This document shows, piece after piece, positions 1-8,667 of a stretch of DNA of 64,000 nt. The notes beneath the pieces are model-generated. The model ran no database searches, was not told the origin of the DNA, and was given only the letters and a program-made list of their open reading frames with translations. Within the stretch, counting starts at the first letter, position 1; the number at the start of each line of letters is the position of its first letter. Source of the stretch: Oleomonas cavernae. GTDB taxonomy: Bacteria; Pseudomonadota; Alphaproteobacteria; Zavarziniales; Zavarziniaceae. Location: assembly GCF_003590945.1 (NCBI RefSeq), contig NZ_QYUK01000011.1, positions 4,266,001 to 4,330,000 of the forward strand, in the 5' to 3' direction. The position numbers and the translations under genes were made by a program.

Positions 1-315
1 CAGGTCGGTCCCAAGGGGCTGCGCGGCTACCTGATGCGGGTGCGCGCCATGCTGAGGGCGACCCGGATCTTCACCAGCCAGACCCGGTTCAACACCCATG
101 TCCTGCTGCGCGAACGCGGGCAGACCAATGTCCTGCGCAACGCGCGCCGTATCCTGCATTTCGCGGTGATCCGGCCGGGCCTGCTGCGCCGGTCGTTCGG
201 CGTCTACCTCAGCTATTTCCGCCCGGGCTTCCATCCCTGGCAGCACGACGACCGTCACCTGATCGAACAGCACAAGAATTCCTATGCCGCCGAACCTGTC
301 ATCGCGGCCGAGTAA
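1..315 (+). CDS. PF10118-type metal-dependent hydrolase, C-terminal part (cut by window start)
   Basis: The reading frame is open from base 1 and ends in TAA at 313-315, so the start lies upstream of the window. The visible ~104 residues match the C-terminal third of the two complete copies that follow, including the shared endings PGFHPWQHD and RHLIEQ. The family is annotated only as predicted metal-dependent hydrolases; substrate is unknown. It is the first of three tandem paralogues, with 19 bases to the next start. The apparent ATG at 34 is internal, because residues before it also align to the paralogues. Confidence 0.75.
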   Translation, partial: QVGPKGLRGYLMRVRAMLRATRIFTSQTRFNTHVLLRERGQTNVLRNARRILHFAVIRPGLLRRSFGVYLSYFRPGFHPWQHDDRHLIEQHKNSYAAEPVIAAE

Positions 316-334
316 CCAGCGAAGGAGTGATTAC

Positions 335-1162
335 ATGGGCAAGGCCGATATCGTCGCGCGCAACATCAAGTTCGCCCTGACCGGCGAGGACAAGCGCAAC
401 TGGTTTGCCGGCAACCCGGTGGCGACCGCCATCATGGACGGCGCCTCGATCCTGTTTCCGGTGGGCGAGACCTATTTCATCAACGCGGTCGTCCATTTCC
501 GCGACCGGGTGAGCGATCCCAAGCTGCTGGCCGAGATTAACGGCTTCCAGCAGCAGGAAGGCATCCACTCGCGCGAGCATCGCCGCTACAACAACGCGAT
601 CAAGGCCTTCGGCGGCGATGTCGACGCGCTGGAGCAGAACCTGCGCGACGAGATCGCCCGCTGGGACGACAGCCCGGAATTCAAGCTGGCGGTGACCTGC
701 GCCTTCGAGCATTTCACCGCCATCCTGGCCGACGACCTGCTGGCCCATCCCGATTTCATGGCCGGCGCCGAGCCTGAATTCTCCCGCATCTGGCACTGGC
801 ATGCGATCGAGGAAGCGGAACACAAGTCGGTCGCCTACGACGTCTGGAACATCGTGAAGCCCAAGGGCCTGAAGGGTTACCTGATGCGGACCCGGGCGAT
901 GCGCCTGGCCACCCGGGTCTTCCTGCAGCAGACCCACAACAATGCCTTCACCCTGCTGGCGGCCCGGGGCGAGGCGGCGACGGGCAGGAACATCCGCCGA
1001 GCCCTCTACTTCGGGCTGGTGAAGCCGGGCACCCTGCGCCGCCAGATGGGCGCCTATCTCAGCTACTACCTGCCGGGCTTCCACCCCTGGCAGCACGACA
1101 ACCGCCACCTGATCGAGCAGCGCAAGGATTCCTACGCCGCCCCGATAACCGCGGCCGAGTAA
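335..1162 (+). CDS. PF10118-type metal-dependent hydrolase (second tandem copy)
   Basis: 275 aa. ATG at 335 is preceded by GAAGGAG (321-327) and gives the same start (MGKA) as the next copy; the longer in-frame extension to 284 runs back into the preceding gene and is rejected. Histidine/glutamate motifs that could bind metal are visible: HSREHRRYN, AFEHFTA and HAIEEAEHKSVAYDVW, the last resembling an ExxH ferritin-like di-metal motif. The family is known only as predicted metal-dependent hydrolases, so the reaction is not assigned. Probably co-transcribed with the copies on both sides. Confidence 0.8.
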   Translation: MGKADIVARNIKFALTGEDKRNWFAGNPVATAIMDGASILFPVGETYFINAVVHFRDRVSDPKLLAEINGFQQQEGIHSREHRRYNNAIKAFGGDVDALEQNLRDEIARWDDSPEFKLAVTCAFEHFTAILADDLLAHPDFMAGAEPEFSRIWHWHAIEEAEHKSVAYDVWNIVKPKGLKGYLMRTRAMRLATRVFLQQTHNNAFTLLAARGEAATGRNIRRALYFGLVKPGTLRRQMGAYLSYYLPGFHPWQHDNRHLIEQRKDSYAAPITAAE

Positions 1163-1185
1163 CTGGCAGACGAGGGAGTAGCTTT

Positions 1186-1995
1186 ATGGGTAAGGCAGTC
1201 ATCAAGGCGCGGAACCTGAAGTTCGCGCTGGCGGGTGCGGACAAGCGCAACTGGTTCGGCGGCAATCCGCAGGCGACGGCGCTGCTGGACGGCGCTTCGA
1301 TCCTGTTCCCGGTGGGCGAGACCTATTTCATCAATGCGGTGATCCACTACCGCGACCAGATTGCCGATCCCAAGCTGCAGGCGGAAATCACCGCCTTCCA
1401 GCAGCAGGAAGGCATCCACAGCCGCGAACACCGCCGCTACAACGAGGCGATCCAGGCCTTCGGCGGCGATGTTCCGGCGCTGGAGCAGAACCTGAAGGAC
1501 GAGATCGCCCGCTGGGACGACAGCGCGATCTTCAAGCTGGCGGTGACCTGCGCCTTCGAGCATTTCACCGCCATCGGTGCCCATTTCGCCCTGGCCAAGG
1601 AAGGCTTCTTCGACAAGGCCGATCCCGAATACGCCAAGCTGTGGCGCTGGCACGCGATCGAGGAGGCCGAGCACAAATCGGTCGCCTATGACGTGTGGAA
1701 CCAGGTCGGGCCCAAGGGCCTGGCCGGCTACCGCATGCGCATCAGGGCGCTGATGCTGGCGACCCGGGTGTTCAACGGCCAGACCCTGCACAATGCCCTG
1801 TCGCTGCTGAAGGCGCGGGGCGAGACCAACCGCTGGAAGAACCGCCTGGCGATCTGGAAGTTCGTGTTTGTCAGCCCCGGTTTCCTGTGGGGCATCCTGC
1901 CGGCCTATTTCAGCTATTTCCTGCCGGGCTTCCACCCCTGGCGCCACGACAACCGCCACCTGATCGAGCAGTACAAGGTCGCCTACGAGGCGTAA
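1186..1995 (+). CDS. PF10118-type metal-dependent hydrolase (third tandem copy)
   Basis: 269 aa. Starts at ATG 1186 behind a GAGGGAG ribosome binding site and lies 23 bases after the previous copy. It shares long identical blocks with copy two (GGDV..LEQNL, EIARWDDS, FKLAVTCAFEHFTAI, AIEEAEHKSVAYDVWN), so the array arose by tandem duplication. Divergence is concentrated in the last third and around residues 130-145. All putative metal-binding His/Glu residues seen in copy two are kept, so this copy is probably active too. Its end faces the MFS gene tail to tail, 9 bases away. Confidence 0.8.
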   Translation: MGKAVIKARNLKFALAGADKRNWFGGNPQATALLDGASILFPVGETYFINAVIHYRDQIADPKLQAEITAFQQQEGIHSREHRRYNEAIQAFGGDVPALEQNLKDEIARWDDSAIFKLAVTCAFEHFTAIGAHFALAKEGFFDKADPEYAKLWRWHAIEEAEHKSVAYDVWNQVGPKGLAGYRMRIRALMLATRVFNGQTLHNALSLLKARGETNRWKNRLAIWKFVFVSPGFLWGILPAYFSYFLPGFHPWRHDNRHLIEQYKVAYEA

Positions 1996-2004
1996 CCCTA
2001 TTCG

Positions 2005-3198
2005 TCAGGGGCGGGCGGCCAGCAGGCGGTGGGTGGTGAAGCCGGCCACCGCCAGGCCGGCCATGACCAGGCCCATGGGGCCGGCGGTGCCGTTCTCGAA
2101 CAGGCCGACGGCGGCGCCGGCCATGGCGCCGAAGCCGAATTGCATCACCCCCAGCAGGGCCGATGCCGCGCCGGCATGGTGGCCGGCGCGCGACATCGCC
2201 GCCGCCATGGCGTTGGCGCCGACAAAGCCCAGGCTGACCAGGGTGGTAAACAGCGGCACCATCAAAAGGAACAGGCTGGCCGGCTGGGCCAGGGCCATGC
2301 CCGCCAGCACCAGGCCGGCGAGCGCATTGACCGCCATCGCGACCTTCAGGATCCGCCGCCCGTCCCAATAGCGCAGCAGGCGGACATTGACCTGGCTGGC
2401 GGCGATCAGGCCGAAGGCGTTCAGGCTGAACAGCAGGCCGTAGTCCTGCGGGCTGACGCCGTAGAGCGTGATGAAGATGAAGGGCGAGCCGGTGATATAG
2501 CTGAACAGGCCGGCGCTGAGCAGGGCATTGGCCACGCCGAAACCCATGAAGCCGGGATCGGCCAGCAGGTGGCCGTAGGCCCGCAGCACCGAGCCCAGGC
2601 CGCCGCGATGACGCCGCTCGCGGCCCAGGGTCTCGGGCAGGAACAGGGTGACGCTGAACAGGCACAAGGCACCAAAACCCGCCAGCACCAGGAAGATCAC
2701 GCGCCAGTCGGCCAGGATCAGGATCTGCCCGCCGGCCAGGGGGGCGAGGATCGGCGCCAGGCCCATGACCAGCATCAGCATGGAAAAGACCTTGGCCGAA
2801 TCCCGCTCGTCGAACAGGTCGCGCACCATGGCCCGGGCGATCACCATCCCGGCGCAGCCGCCGATCGCCTGGATGAAGCGCAATGCCGCCAGGGTCTCGA
2901 TATCGGGCGCGAAGACGGCACCGATCGAGGCGGCGATATAGATCGCGATCCCCGCCATCAGGGGCGCGCGCCGGCCGAAGCGGTCGGACAGGGGGCCGTG
3001 GAAGGCCTGGCCGATGGCAAGGCCGATGAAGAAGGCCGCCAGGGTCGCCTGCACGGCGCCGGCATCGGTGGCGAAATAGCCCTCCAGTGCCGGGAAGGCG
3101 GGCAGGTACATGTCGATCGACAGGGGGGCGAAGGCGGTCAGCGCGCCCAGCGCGACGATCATGCCCAGCCGGCTCTGGGGGGAAGCATTACTTTGCAT
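2005..3198 (-). CDS. Bcr/CflA-family MFS drug exporter
   Basis: 397 aa. Multi-pass inner-membrane antiporter of the DHA1 type. The first helix carries the Bcr/CflA hallmark APLSIDMYLPAFP, followed by the MFS loop motif GPLSDRFGRR after helix 2. About 12 hydrophobic segments are visible. ATG at 3198 is chosen: the frame can extend to 3261 but the extra residues are not membrane-protein-like and sit before the conserved start MQSNASPQ. Such exporters remove bicyclomycin, sulfonamides or similar compounds; the actual substrate here cannot be read from sequence. Confidence 0.85.
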   Translation of the reverse strand: MQSNASPQSRLGMIVALGALTAFAPLSIDMYLPAFPALEGYFATDAGAVQATLAAFFIGLAIGQAFHGPLSDRFGRRAPLMAGIAIYIAASIGAVFAPDIETLAALRFIQAIGGCAGMVIARAMVRDLFDERDSAKVFSMLMLVMGLAPILAPLAGGQILILADWRVIFLVLAGFGALCLFSVTLFLPETLGRERRHRGGLGSVLRAYGHLLADPGFMGFGVANALLSAGLFSYITGSPFIFITLYGVSPQDYGLLFSLNAFGLIAASQVNVRLLRYWDGRRILKVAMAVNALAGLVLAGMALAQPASLFLLMVPLFTTLVSLGFVGANAMAAAMSRAGHHAGAASALLGVMQFGFGAMAGAAVGLFENGTAGPMGLVMAGLAVAGFTTHRLLAARP

Positions 3199-3281
3199 GG
3201 CCGGCACCATAGCCGGCCCGGGCCATACGCACACATGCAACGCCTGCGGGCCTTCATGCACTGTCGGGCTTGGGGCCGCAG

Positions 3282-3405
3282 GGTGCGTGGTTCGACAGGC
3301 TCACCATGAGGAAAATCTTTTTGCCACAAAGACTCCCCTCATCCTGAGCTTGTCGAAGGACGCACCACGCCCCCGCCAGGCTCAGAGCAGGAAGACGTGG
3401 TTGCC
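3282..3405. repeat. Direct repeat DR1 (left border of the TetR/MpaB pair)
   Basis: Matches 5462-5588 in the same orientation; by hand count the two differ by about five substitutions and three single-base indels. It contains an inverted-repeat core: TTCGACAGGCTCA at 3291-3303 pairs with TGAGCTTGTCGAA at 3345-3357. Its right end also carries a copy of the last codons of the wall-hydrolase gene at 5565 (GNHVFL on the minus strand). Confidence 0.85.
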
Positions 3406-3413
3406 AATGCAGA

Positions 3414-4037
3414 TCAGACCCGCGATGCTTTTGTAACCGCGCCGGCGCCCAGCGACAGCACGATGGTTTCAACCAGGGCATCGACAACATCTTCTTCCTT
3501 CAGCAATGGGTTCTCCTTGCCCAGATACCGAAGCATGGTGAACAGCGCGCTATTGATCAGCACAAAGAGCTTGGCTTGAATATTCTCGAATGCATAGTCT
3601 TCGAGGTGCTGTAGAAAGAACTGGCGGGCAAGCGTCTGAAAATATAGCTCCAGCGGATCGAGCAGGCGATGCATCGGCAACCGGTGCCAATTGTTTATCA
3701 ATTCCATATAAAGCGGGTTGGAGCGCAGAAAATCCAAGCCCACTGTCATTGCTATTTTCAGTAATTTACTGGTATCCGGCATCTGAAGATCAATTGTGGC
3801 AAGATTATTATTGAACATTCGCACCGTGTCGCGGCTGGCCTTGTCCAGCAAGGCCTCGATCAGCTCCGACTTGTCGTAAAAATACTGGTAGAGCGAGGCG
3901 ATGTTGACCCCTGCCGTTTCGGCGACCCGGTTGGTGCTGACCGCGTCAAGGCCGTGCTGCGCGATCACCTGGCCGGTGGCTTCGATCAGCCGGTCGACCA
4001 TCTGCCTCGACCGTTGCTGGACCGGTTTCTTGCGCAT
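3414..4037 (-). CDS. TetR-family transcriptional regulator
   Basis: 207 aa. The N-terminal helix-turn-helix is clear: RLIEATGQVIAQHGLDAVST, then VAETAGVNIASLYQYFYDKS. The C-terminal ligand domain is not assignable. The coding sequence is visibly poorer in G+C than its neighbours. It is divergent from the MpaB-like oxygenase gene, which it probably controls. The AT-rich spacer holds ATGCAA (4061-4066) and TTGCAT (4086-4091), a weak operator candidate. Start is uncertain: ATG at 4037 lacks a Shine-Dalgarno, while ATG at 4091 has GGAG and would add 18 residues. The gene ends eight bases from direct repeat DR1. Confidence 0.8.
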   Translation of the reverse strand: MRKKPVQQRSRQMVDRLIEATGQVIAQHGLDAVSTNRVAETAGVNIASLYQYFYDKSELIEALLDKASRDTVRMFNNNLATIDLQMPDTSKLLKIAMTVGLDFLRSNPLYMELINNWHRLPMHRLLDPLELYFQTLARQFFLQHLEDYAFENIQAKLFVLINSALFTMLRYLGKENPLLKEEDVVDALVETIVLSLGAGAVTKASRV

Positions 4038-4137
4038 GACGGTTCGACAATCCGATTTTAATGCAAGTTGAATATAAGTGATTTGTTGCATTACGGTCTC
4101 CGTGTAGCAAGAGCCGATACTTGTCCAGGAGACCCCG

Positions 4138-5427
4138 ATGACCGTCATGACGCCCCCTACGGCGACCGCCCGCCGCGCGACACCGGGCCGTGTGCCCGCC
4201 TTCCCTGAAGACGGAATACCGCCCTTCGTCCATGCCTTGATGCCTGTTTCTCTGCCGGTGTGGCTGATGGAGCGCCTGATCGGGGGACCGGTGCGTCTCG
4301 ATCGCGGTCTTCGGGAGGAGATGATCGAGGGTCTGTGGGAGGGTGACGAGCCCATGGACACGCTCTTGGACTGGATGTTTGCCGCCGGTGCCAGAGAGGG
4401 CAAACAGCTTTTCGAACAAGCCCTGGATCACGGCGTTGAAAGTGTCCCGGAAGCGCCGGAACCCTTGCGGGCGTTTTTTGCCGTGATCGATCGCCGCCCC
4501 GATTGGGTCGACATGAGTGCGGTGCAGGAAGGCATGCGCGCGTTGAACGCCGTTGGCGAAGTCGGCGCTTATCTGGGCCGTGACTATGCCCTGATGGGCG
4601 GCTATCTGCTTTCCGGCTTCAATGAGGCGCTGGTGATGACGGGCGCGCTGAACAAGGGTGCCGGCAGGCGGTTTGCCGAAACCATGTCCTGGGCGATGGA
4701 CATCATAACCCCTGAGGGCATGGAGCGCTTTGGTGTCGGCTTCAAGAGCACCATCCGCGTGCGCATGATCCACGCCCTGGTGCGCCGCAATCTGGTGCGC
4801 AGGCCGGATTGGAATGCTGCTCGTCACGCCATGCCGATCAACCAGACCGATATGTGCGCCACGATCCTGGCCAACGCGCTTGTGGCCTTCGGTTCCCGTT
4901 GCCTGGGTGTCCCCATGACCAATGGCCAAATCGACGCCGTCATAAAGCATACGCGCTATGTGGGCTGGCTGATGGGCGTCAAGGGGCCCTGGCTGCCGAC
5001 CTCGAATGCGCACGCCATTCGCCTGCTGCTGCATGCCACCAGTACCCAGCCGCGTGGGGAAGAGACCAGCCAGATCATGGCGAAGTCCCTGGCGGCCGAA
5101 CCGCTGACGCGCCACTACCCTTACTTCCGGGCCGTTCACCGCCGGCTGGAGCACTCGCGCCATCTCAGCATCAGCCGCTTTCTGCTCGGCAAACGCACGC
5201 TGGACACGCTTGGCGTCCCCTCGAATGTCCTGCCCTGGTATCCCGTCTTGACCATCGGCCCGCGACTCGCCTGGCAGGTTGCTCATCGACTAGTGCCGGG
5301 CGGCTATCGTCGCCTCTGCGAGCAGGGCCTGAAAAAGCAGCGGCAAATGCTCGAGGTCTTTCACGCCGGTGCCAAAAGCGCCGCCGGGATTATCAAGCCC
5401 GACGCCAGTCACCCGGCGCATGTTTAG
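4138..5427 (+). CDS. MpaB/DUF2236-family oxygenase-like protein
   Basis: 429 aa, no signal peptide. The central region (LGRDYALMGGYLLSGFNEAL, then FKSTIRVRMIHALVRR) resembles the ER-bound/latex-clearing (Lcp, MpaB, DUF2236) family of heme-b oxygenases, where conserved Arg/His residues of this helix lie at the heme. The substrate cannot be inferred; relatives cleave rubber or act in fungal terpenoid pathways. It is divergent from the TetR gene 100 bases away and both genes are enclosed by direct repeats DR1 and DR2, suggesting a regulator-enzyme pair acquired as a unit. ATG 4138 follows CAGGAGACC. Confidence 0.65.
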   Translation: MTVMTPPTATARRATPGRVPAFPEDGIPPFVHALMPVSLPVWLMERLIGGPVRLDRGLREEMIEGLWEGDEPMDTLLDWMFAAGAREGKQLFEQALDHGVESVPEAPEPLRAFFAVIDRRPDWVDMSAVQEGMRALNAVGEVGAYLGRDYALMGGYLLSGFNEALVMTGALNKGAGRRFAETMSWAMDIITPEGMERFGVGFKSTIRVRMIHALVRRNLVRRPDWNAARHAMPINQTDMCATILANALVAFGSRCLGVPMTNGQIDAVIKHTRYVGWLMGVKGPWLPTSNAHAIRLLLHATSTQPRGEETSQIMAKSLAAEPLTRHYPYFRAVHRRLEHSRHLSISRFLLGKRTLDTLGVPSNVLPWYPVLTIGPRLAWQVAHRLVPGGYRRLCEQGLKKQRQMLEVFHAGAKSAAGIIKPDASHPAHV

Positions 5428-5461
5428 GCGGCGCGCTCGCCGATCCGGCTTGGACCGGCAG

Positions 5462-5588
5462 GTTGCGTGGTTCGACAGGCTCACCATGAGGAGAATCTTT
5501 TTGCCACAAAGACTCCCCCTCATGCCTCGAGCCTGTCGAAGGACGCACCGCGCCCCCGCCAGGCTCAGCGCAGGAAGACGTGGTTGCC
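5462..5588. repeat. Direct repeat DR2 (right border of the TetR/MpaB pair)
   Basis: Same orientation as 3282-3405 and nearly identical. Its last ~24 bases are the 3' end of the SleB-like gene (5565-5588). Similarity also extends weakly 15-20 bases to the left of both copies (CGGCTTGG-type sequence). The left half holds the inverted-repeat core with TTCGACAGGCTCA. Confidence 0.85.
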
Positions 5589-6122
5589 GATCTGGGCGGT
5601 GCGGGTCAGCTTGCGGGCCCATTTGGGCGTGCGCTTGCCGTATTGCAGGATCGAGTAAAAGGAATGGGCACCGTCGGTGGGATCGCCGATGGTCCCGGAG
5701 AGGACAGCATCGGCGATGACGGCGGCATTCTGCCAGCGCTGGGTGGTGCCGATCACGCCGGGAATGCTCTTGCGCGGCACCTTGCGGGTCCAGCCGAACT
5801 GGCCCTTCTCGTAGATCACGTCGCAGATCGTGGTATCGGGCGGGCGGTTGTCCAGCCGGTTGAGCACGACATGGCCCACCGCCGCCAGGCCCTTGGCCCC
5901 TTCGCCGCCCGCCTCGTAGTACAGGGTGACGATCAGGCAGTCGCGATCGGTCACGGTGACGTTGCGGGCCTGGGGCGCGGGCGGCAGGGGATCATGCACC
6001 GGCGGCGGCGCGGCGATGCCCGGCACCGGGGCGGCGGCGTGGGAGGCCTGCTGCACCGGCAGGGCGCAGGCCGCAAGCGTGCCGGCAGCCAGCATGACGC
6101 CGGCAATGGACGAAAATCTCAT
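5565..6122 (-). CDS. SleB-type cell wall hydrolase, putative lipoprotein
   Basis: 185 aa. N-terminal signal with lipobox-like LAACA (about residues 16-20), then a Pro/Ala-rich linker, then a Hydrolase_2/SleB-like domain with the typical YYEAGGEGAKGLAAVGHVV and ..GQFGWT.. segments. The Glu in EAGGE matches the catalytic Glu expected for SleB lytic enzymes. Likely cleaves peptidoglycan glycan strands at the envelope. Start at ATG 6122 is chosen for the signal peptide; the longer frame to 6239 overlaps ilvD. Transcribed behind ilvD; its ribosome binding site lies inside a 13-bp stem. Confidence 0.85.
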   Translation of the reverse strand: MRFSSIAGVMLAAGTLAACALPVQQASHAAAPVPGIAAPPPVHDPLPPAPQARNVTVTDRDCLIVTLYYEAGGEGAKGLAAVGHVVLNRLDNRPPDTTICDVIYEKGQFGWTRKVPRKSIPGVIGTTQRWQNAAVIADAVLSGTIGDPTDGAHSFYSILQYGKRTPKWARKLTRTAQIGNHVFLR

Positions 6123-6126
6123 GCCC

Positions 6127-6169
6127 CACTCCCCTTCCCCGGCGCGATTCCTGCCAGGGAAGGGGAGTG
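6127..6169 (-). promoter_or_regulatory. Hairpin that encloses the SleB-gene ribosome binding site
   Basis: Perfect 13-base arms 6127-6139 and 6157-6169, loop of 17. On the minus-strand transcript the second arm contains AGGGGAG directly upstream of ATG 6122, so the fold would hide the Shine-Dalgarno. There is no T-tract, so it is not a classical terminator. It may also be one copy of a dispersed repeat. Confidence 0.55.
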
Positions 6170-6180
6170 AGGTCAATGCG

Positions 6181-8028
6181 TTACAGTTTCGAGACGTCGC
6201 GGACCGCACCCTTGGCGGCGCTGGTCGCCATGGCGGCATAGGCCTTCAGCGCGGTGGACACCTTGCGCGGCCGCGGCAGCGCCGGCTGCCAGGCCTGCCC
6301 GCCCTTGGCCTCCATCGCGGCGCGGCGATGTGACATGACCTCGTCGCTGACTGCCAGGTGGATGGTCCGCGCCGGGATGTCGATCTCGATCATGTCGCCC
6401 TCCTCGACCAGGCCGATGGCGCCGCCTTCTTCCGCTTCCGGCGAGACATGGCCGATGGAAAGGCCCGAGGTGCCGCCCGAGAAGCGGCCGTCGGTGATCA
6501 GGGCGCAGGCCTTGCCCAGGCCCTTGGATTTCAGGAACGAGGTGGGATAGAGCATTTCCTGCATGCCGGGGCCGCCGCGCGGCCCCTCGTAGCGGATCAC
6601 CACCACGTCGCCCGCCACGATGCGGTCGCCCAGGATCGCTTCCACCGCCGCATCCTGGCTCTCGAAGATGCGTGCCGGGCCCTTGAAGGTGAGGATCGAG
6701 GCATCGACGCCGGCGGTCTTCACGATGCAGCCGTCCGCGGCGATATTGCCGTAGAGCACGGCCAAGCCGCCATCCTTGGAGAAGGCATGGGGCACGTCGC
6801 GGATCACGCCGGCCTCACGGTCCAGGTCCAGGTCGGCGAAGCGCTTGTCCTGGCTGAAGGCGACGGTGGTGGGGACGCCGCCGGGGGCGGCCTTGAAGAA
6901 GTGCAGGGTCTCGTCGCTGGGCTTGCGCTTCACGTCCCACTTGTCGATCGCCTTGCCCAGGGTCGAGGCATGGACGGTGGGCACGTCGCGGTGGATCAGG
7001 CCGCCGCGGTCGAGCTCGCCCAGGATGGCCACGATGCCGCCGGCGCGGTGGACGTCCTCGATGTGGACGTCGTTCTTGGCCGGCGCCACCTTGCAGATGT
7101 TGGGCACCTTGCGTGACAGCCGGTCGATATCGGCCATGGTGAAGTCCACCCCCGCCTCGAAGGCGGCCGCCAGGAGGTGCAGCACCGTGTTGGTCGAACC
7201 GCCCATGGCGATGTCCAGGGTCATGGCATTCTCGAAAGCCTTGAACGAGGCGATCGAGCGCGGCAGGACGCGCTCGTCCTCGCCCTCGTAGTAGGACCGG
7301 GCGAGGTCGACGATCAGGCGGCCGGCCCACAGGAACAGGTCGCGGCGGTCGGCATGGGTCGCCACGATGGTGCCGTTGCCTGGCAGCGACAGGCCCAGCG
7401 CTTCCGTCAGGCAGTTCATGGAATTGGCGGTGAACATGCCCGAGCAGGACCCGCAGGTCGGGCAGGCCGACCGTTCCATCTCCAGGCTTTCCTCGTCGGA
7501 CACATTGGGATCGGCGCCGGCGACCATGGCATCCACAAGATCAACCGCCTGGATCTTGCCCTTCCAGTTCACCTTGCCCGCTTCCATCGGCCCGCCCGAG
7601 ACGAAGATGGTGGGGATGTTCAGGCGCAGCGACGCCATCAGCATGCCCGGCGTGATCTTGTCGCAATTGGAGATGCAGATCAGCGCGTCGGCGCAATGGG
7701 CATTGGCCATGTATTCGACCGAATCCGCGATCAGGTCGCGCGACGGCAGGCTGTAGAGCATGCCGTCATGGCCCATGGCGATGCCGTCGTCGACCGCGAT
7801 GGTGTGGAATTCCTTGGCCACGCCGCCGGCCTTCTCGACCTCGCGCGCCACCATCTGGCCCAGGTCCTTCAGGTGGACGTGGCCAGGCACGAATTGGGTG
7901 AAGGAATTGGCGATGGCGATGATCGGCTTGCCGAAATCGCCTTCCTTCATGCCGGTGGCGCGCCACAGGGCGCGGGCGCCGGCCATGTTGCGGCCGTGGG
8001 TGGAGGTCTTGGAGCGATAGTCGGGCAT
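6181..8028 (-). CDS. ilvD: Dihydroxy-acid dehydratase
   Basis: 615 aa, the usual length of IlvD. Catalyses dehydration of 2,3-dihydroxy-3-methylbutanoate (valine/leucine branch) and the methylpentanoate analogue (isoleucine branch) in the cytoplasm, using an iron-sulfur cluster. Motifs seen: [20 protein letters not shown] at the N-terminus, [12 protein letters not shown], and [20 protein letters not shown], which carries cluster-ligand cysteines. Start at ATG 8028 matches the family N-terminus; the frame extends to 8238 but the extension is unrelated and would overlap the next gene. Divergent from the hypothetical gene at 8181, with a 152-base spacer without an obvious leader peptide. Confidence 0.96.
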   Translation of the reverse strand: MPDYRSKTSTHGRNMAGARALWRATGMKEGDFGKPIIAIANSFTQFVPGHVHLKDLGQMVAREVEKAGGVAKEFHTIAVDDGIAMGHDGMLYSLPSRDLIADSVEYMANAHCADALICISNCDKITPGMLMASLRLNIPTIFVSGGPMEAGKVNWKGKIQAVDLVDAMVAGADPNVSDEESLEMERSACPTCGSCSGMFTANSMNCLTEALGLSLPGNGTIVATHADRRDLFLWAGRLIVDLARSYYEGEDERVLPRSIASFKAFENAMTLDIAMGGSTNTVLHLLAAAFEAGVDFTMADIDRLSRKVPNICKVAPAKNDVHIEDVHRAGGIVAILGELDRGGLIHRDVPTVHASTLGKAIDKWDVKRKPSDETLHFFKAAPGGVPTTVAFSQDKRFADLDLDREAGVIRDVPHAFSKDGGLAVLYGNIAADGCIVKTAGVDASILTFKGPARIFESQDAAVEAILGDRIVAGDVVVIRYEGPRGGPGMQEMLYPTSFLKSKGLGKACALITDGRFSGGTSGLSIGHVSPEAEEGGAIGLVEEGDMIEIDIPARTIHLAVSDEVMSHRRAAMEAKGGQAWQPALPRPRKVSTALKAYAAMATSAAKGAVRDVSKL

Positions 8029-8180
8029 GGGTCTGACCTGGATCGTGTCTGGTCGGAATGCAACACTCGGGGCAGATACGCAAGCGCGATCGAGGAAGAT
8101 GAGGTCCAAGCCCATATCAGGGCTCGACAGCGGGGCCGGAGAGGTCGCGTGATAGAGGGGCAGATGGAGGGAGGCTCTCC

Positions 8181-8657
8181 ATGGAACCAGTGACGCGACG
8201 GGATCCGCGCGATCTCGACCTCGACAAGCGCATCGCACGGCTGACCGCCTGGGTGGTCGGCACCGACCAGGGTCGGCCCTGCAGCGTCGGCGACCTGATC
8301 GCCGCCGCCGGCGACAACCCCCGGACGGTGGCGCGCAGTATCCTGCGTAGCGACGGCGGCAAGGCGGAACTCACTAACATCCTGTTCAAGGCGCGGCTGG
8401 ACGGCGAAGCCTGTCCCGACGCGGCCGCCCTGGCGGCCCGCATCGTCAACGGCGCGATCGACCCGCAGAGCATTGACGGCTTCGCCGCCGATCGCAGCGG
8501 CCTGGCCTTGATCCTGATCCCCAGTGCCATTGCCGGCCTGGGGCTCGCCGGGGGCTTGAGCCCCTATCTGGCGGTCCTGATCATCGGCGCCGGCTGGTAT
8601 CTGGGTTGGCGTGTGCTGCGCCGGCACAACGAGCCCCACCACCACGACCCGGGCTGA
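8181..8657 (+). CDS. Hypothetical protein with C-terminal membrane segment
   Basis: 158 aa, not recognised. The N-terminal ~100 residues are soluble and helical in character ([17 protein letters not shown]..). Residues ~108-146 are hydrophobic and could form one or two membrane helices ([20 protein letters not shown], then [20 protein letters not shown]). It ends in a His-rich tail [13 protein letters not shown] 8181 follows GGAGGGAGG, a strong ribosome binding site. Converges on the GNAT gene, 10 bases apart. No function is proposed. Confidence 0.7.
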   Translation: MEPVTRRDPRDLDLDKRIARLTAWVVGTDQGRPCSVGDLIAAAGDNPRTVARSILRSDGGKAELTNILFKARLDGEACPDAAALAARIVNGAIDPQSIDGFAADRSGLALILIPSAIAGLGLAGGLSPYLAVLIIGAGWYLGWRVLRRHNEPHHHDPG

Positions 8658-8667
8658 CCGGCAGGGC

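Noticed and set aside
2029..3309. Long plus-strand frame opposite the Bcr/CflA-type gene
   Set aside because: Composition (Gln, His, Gly, Ala, Arg) is that of a complement frame in high-GC DNA; the minus-strand protein has clear family motifs.
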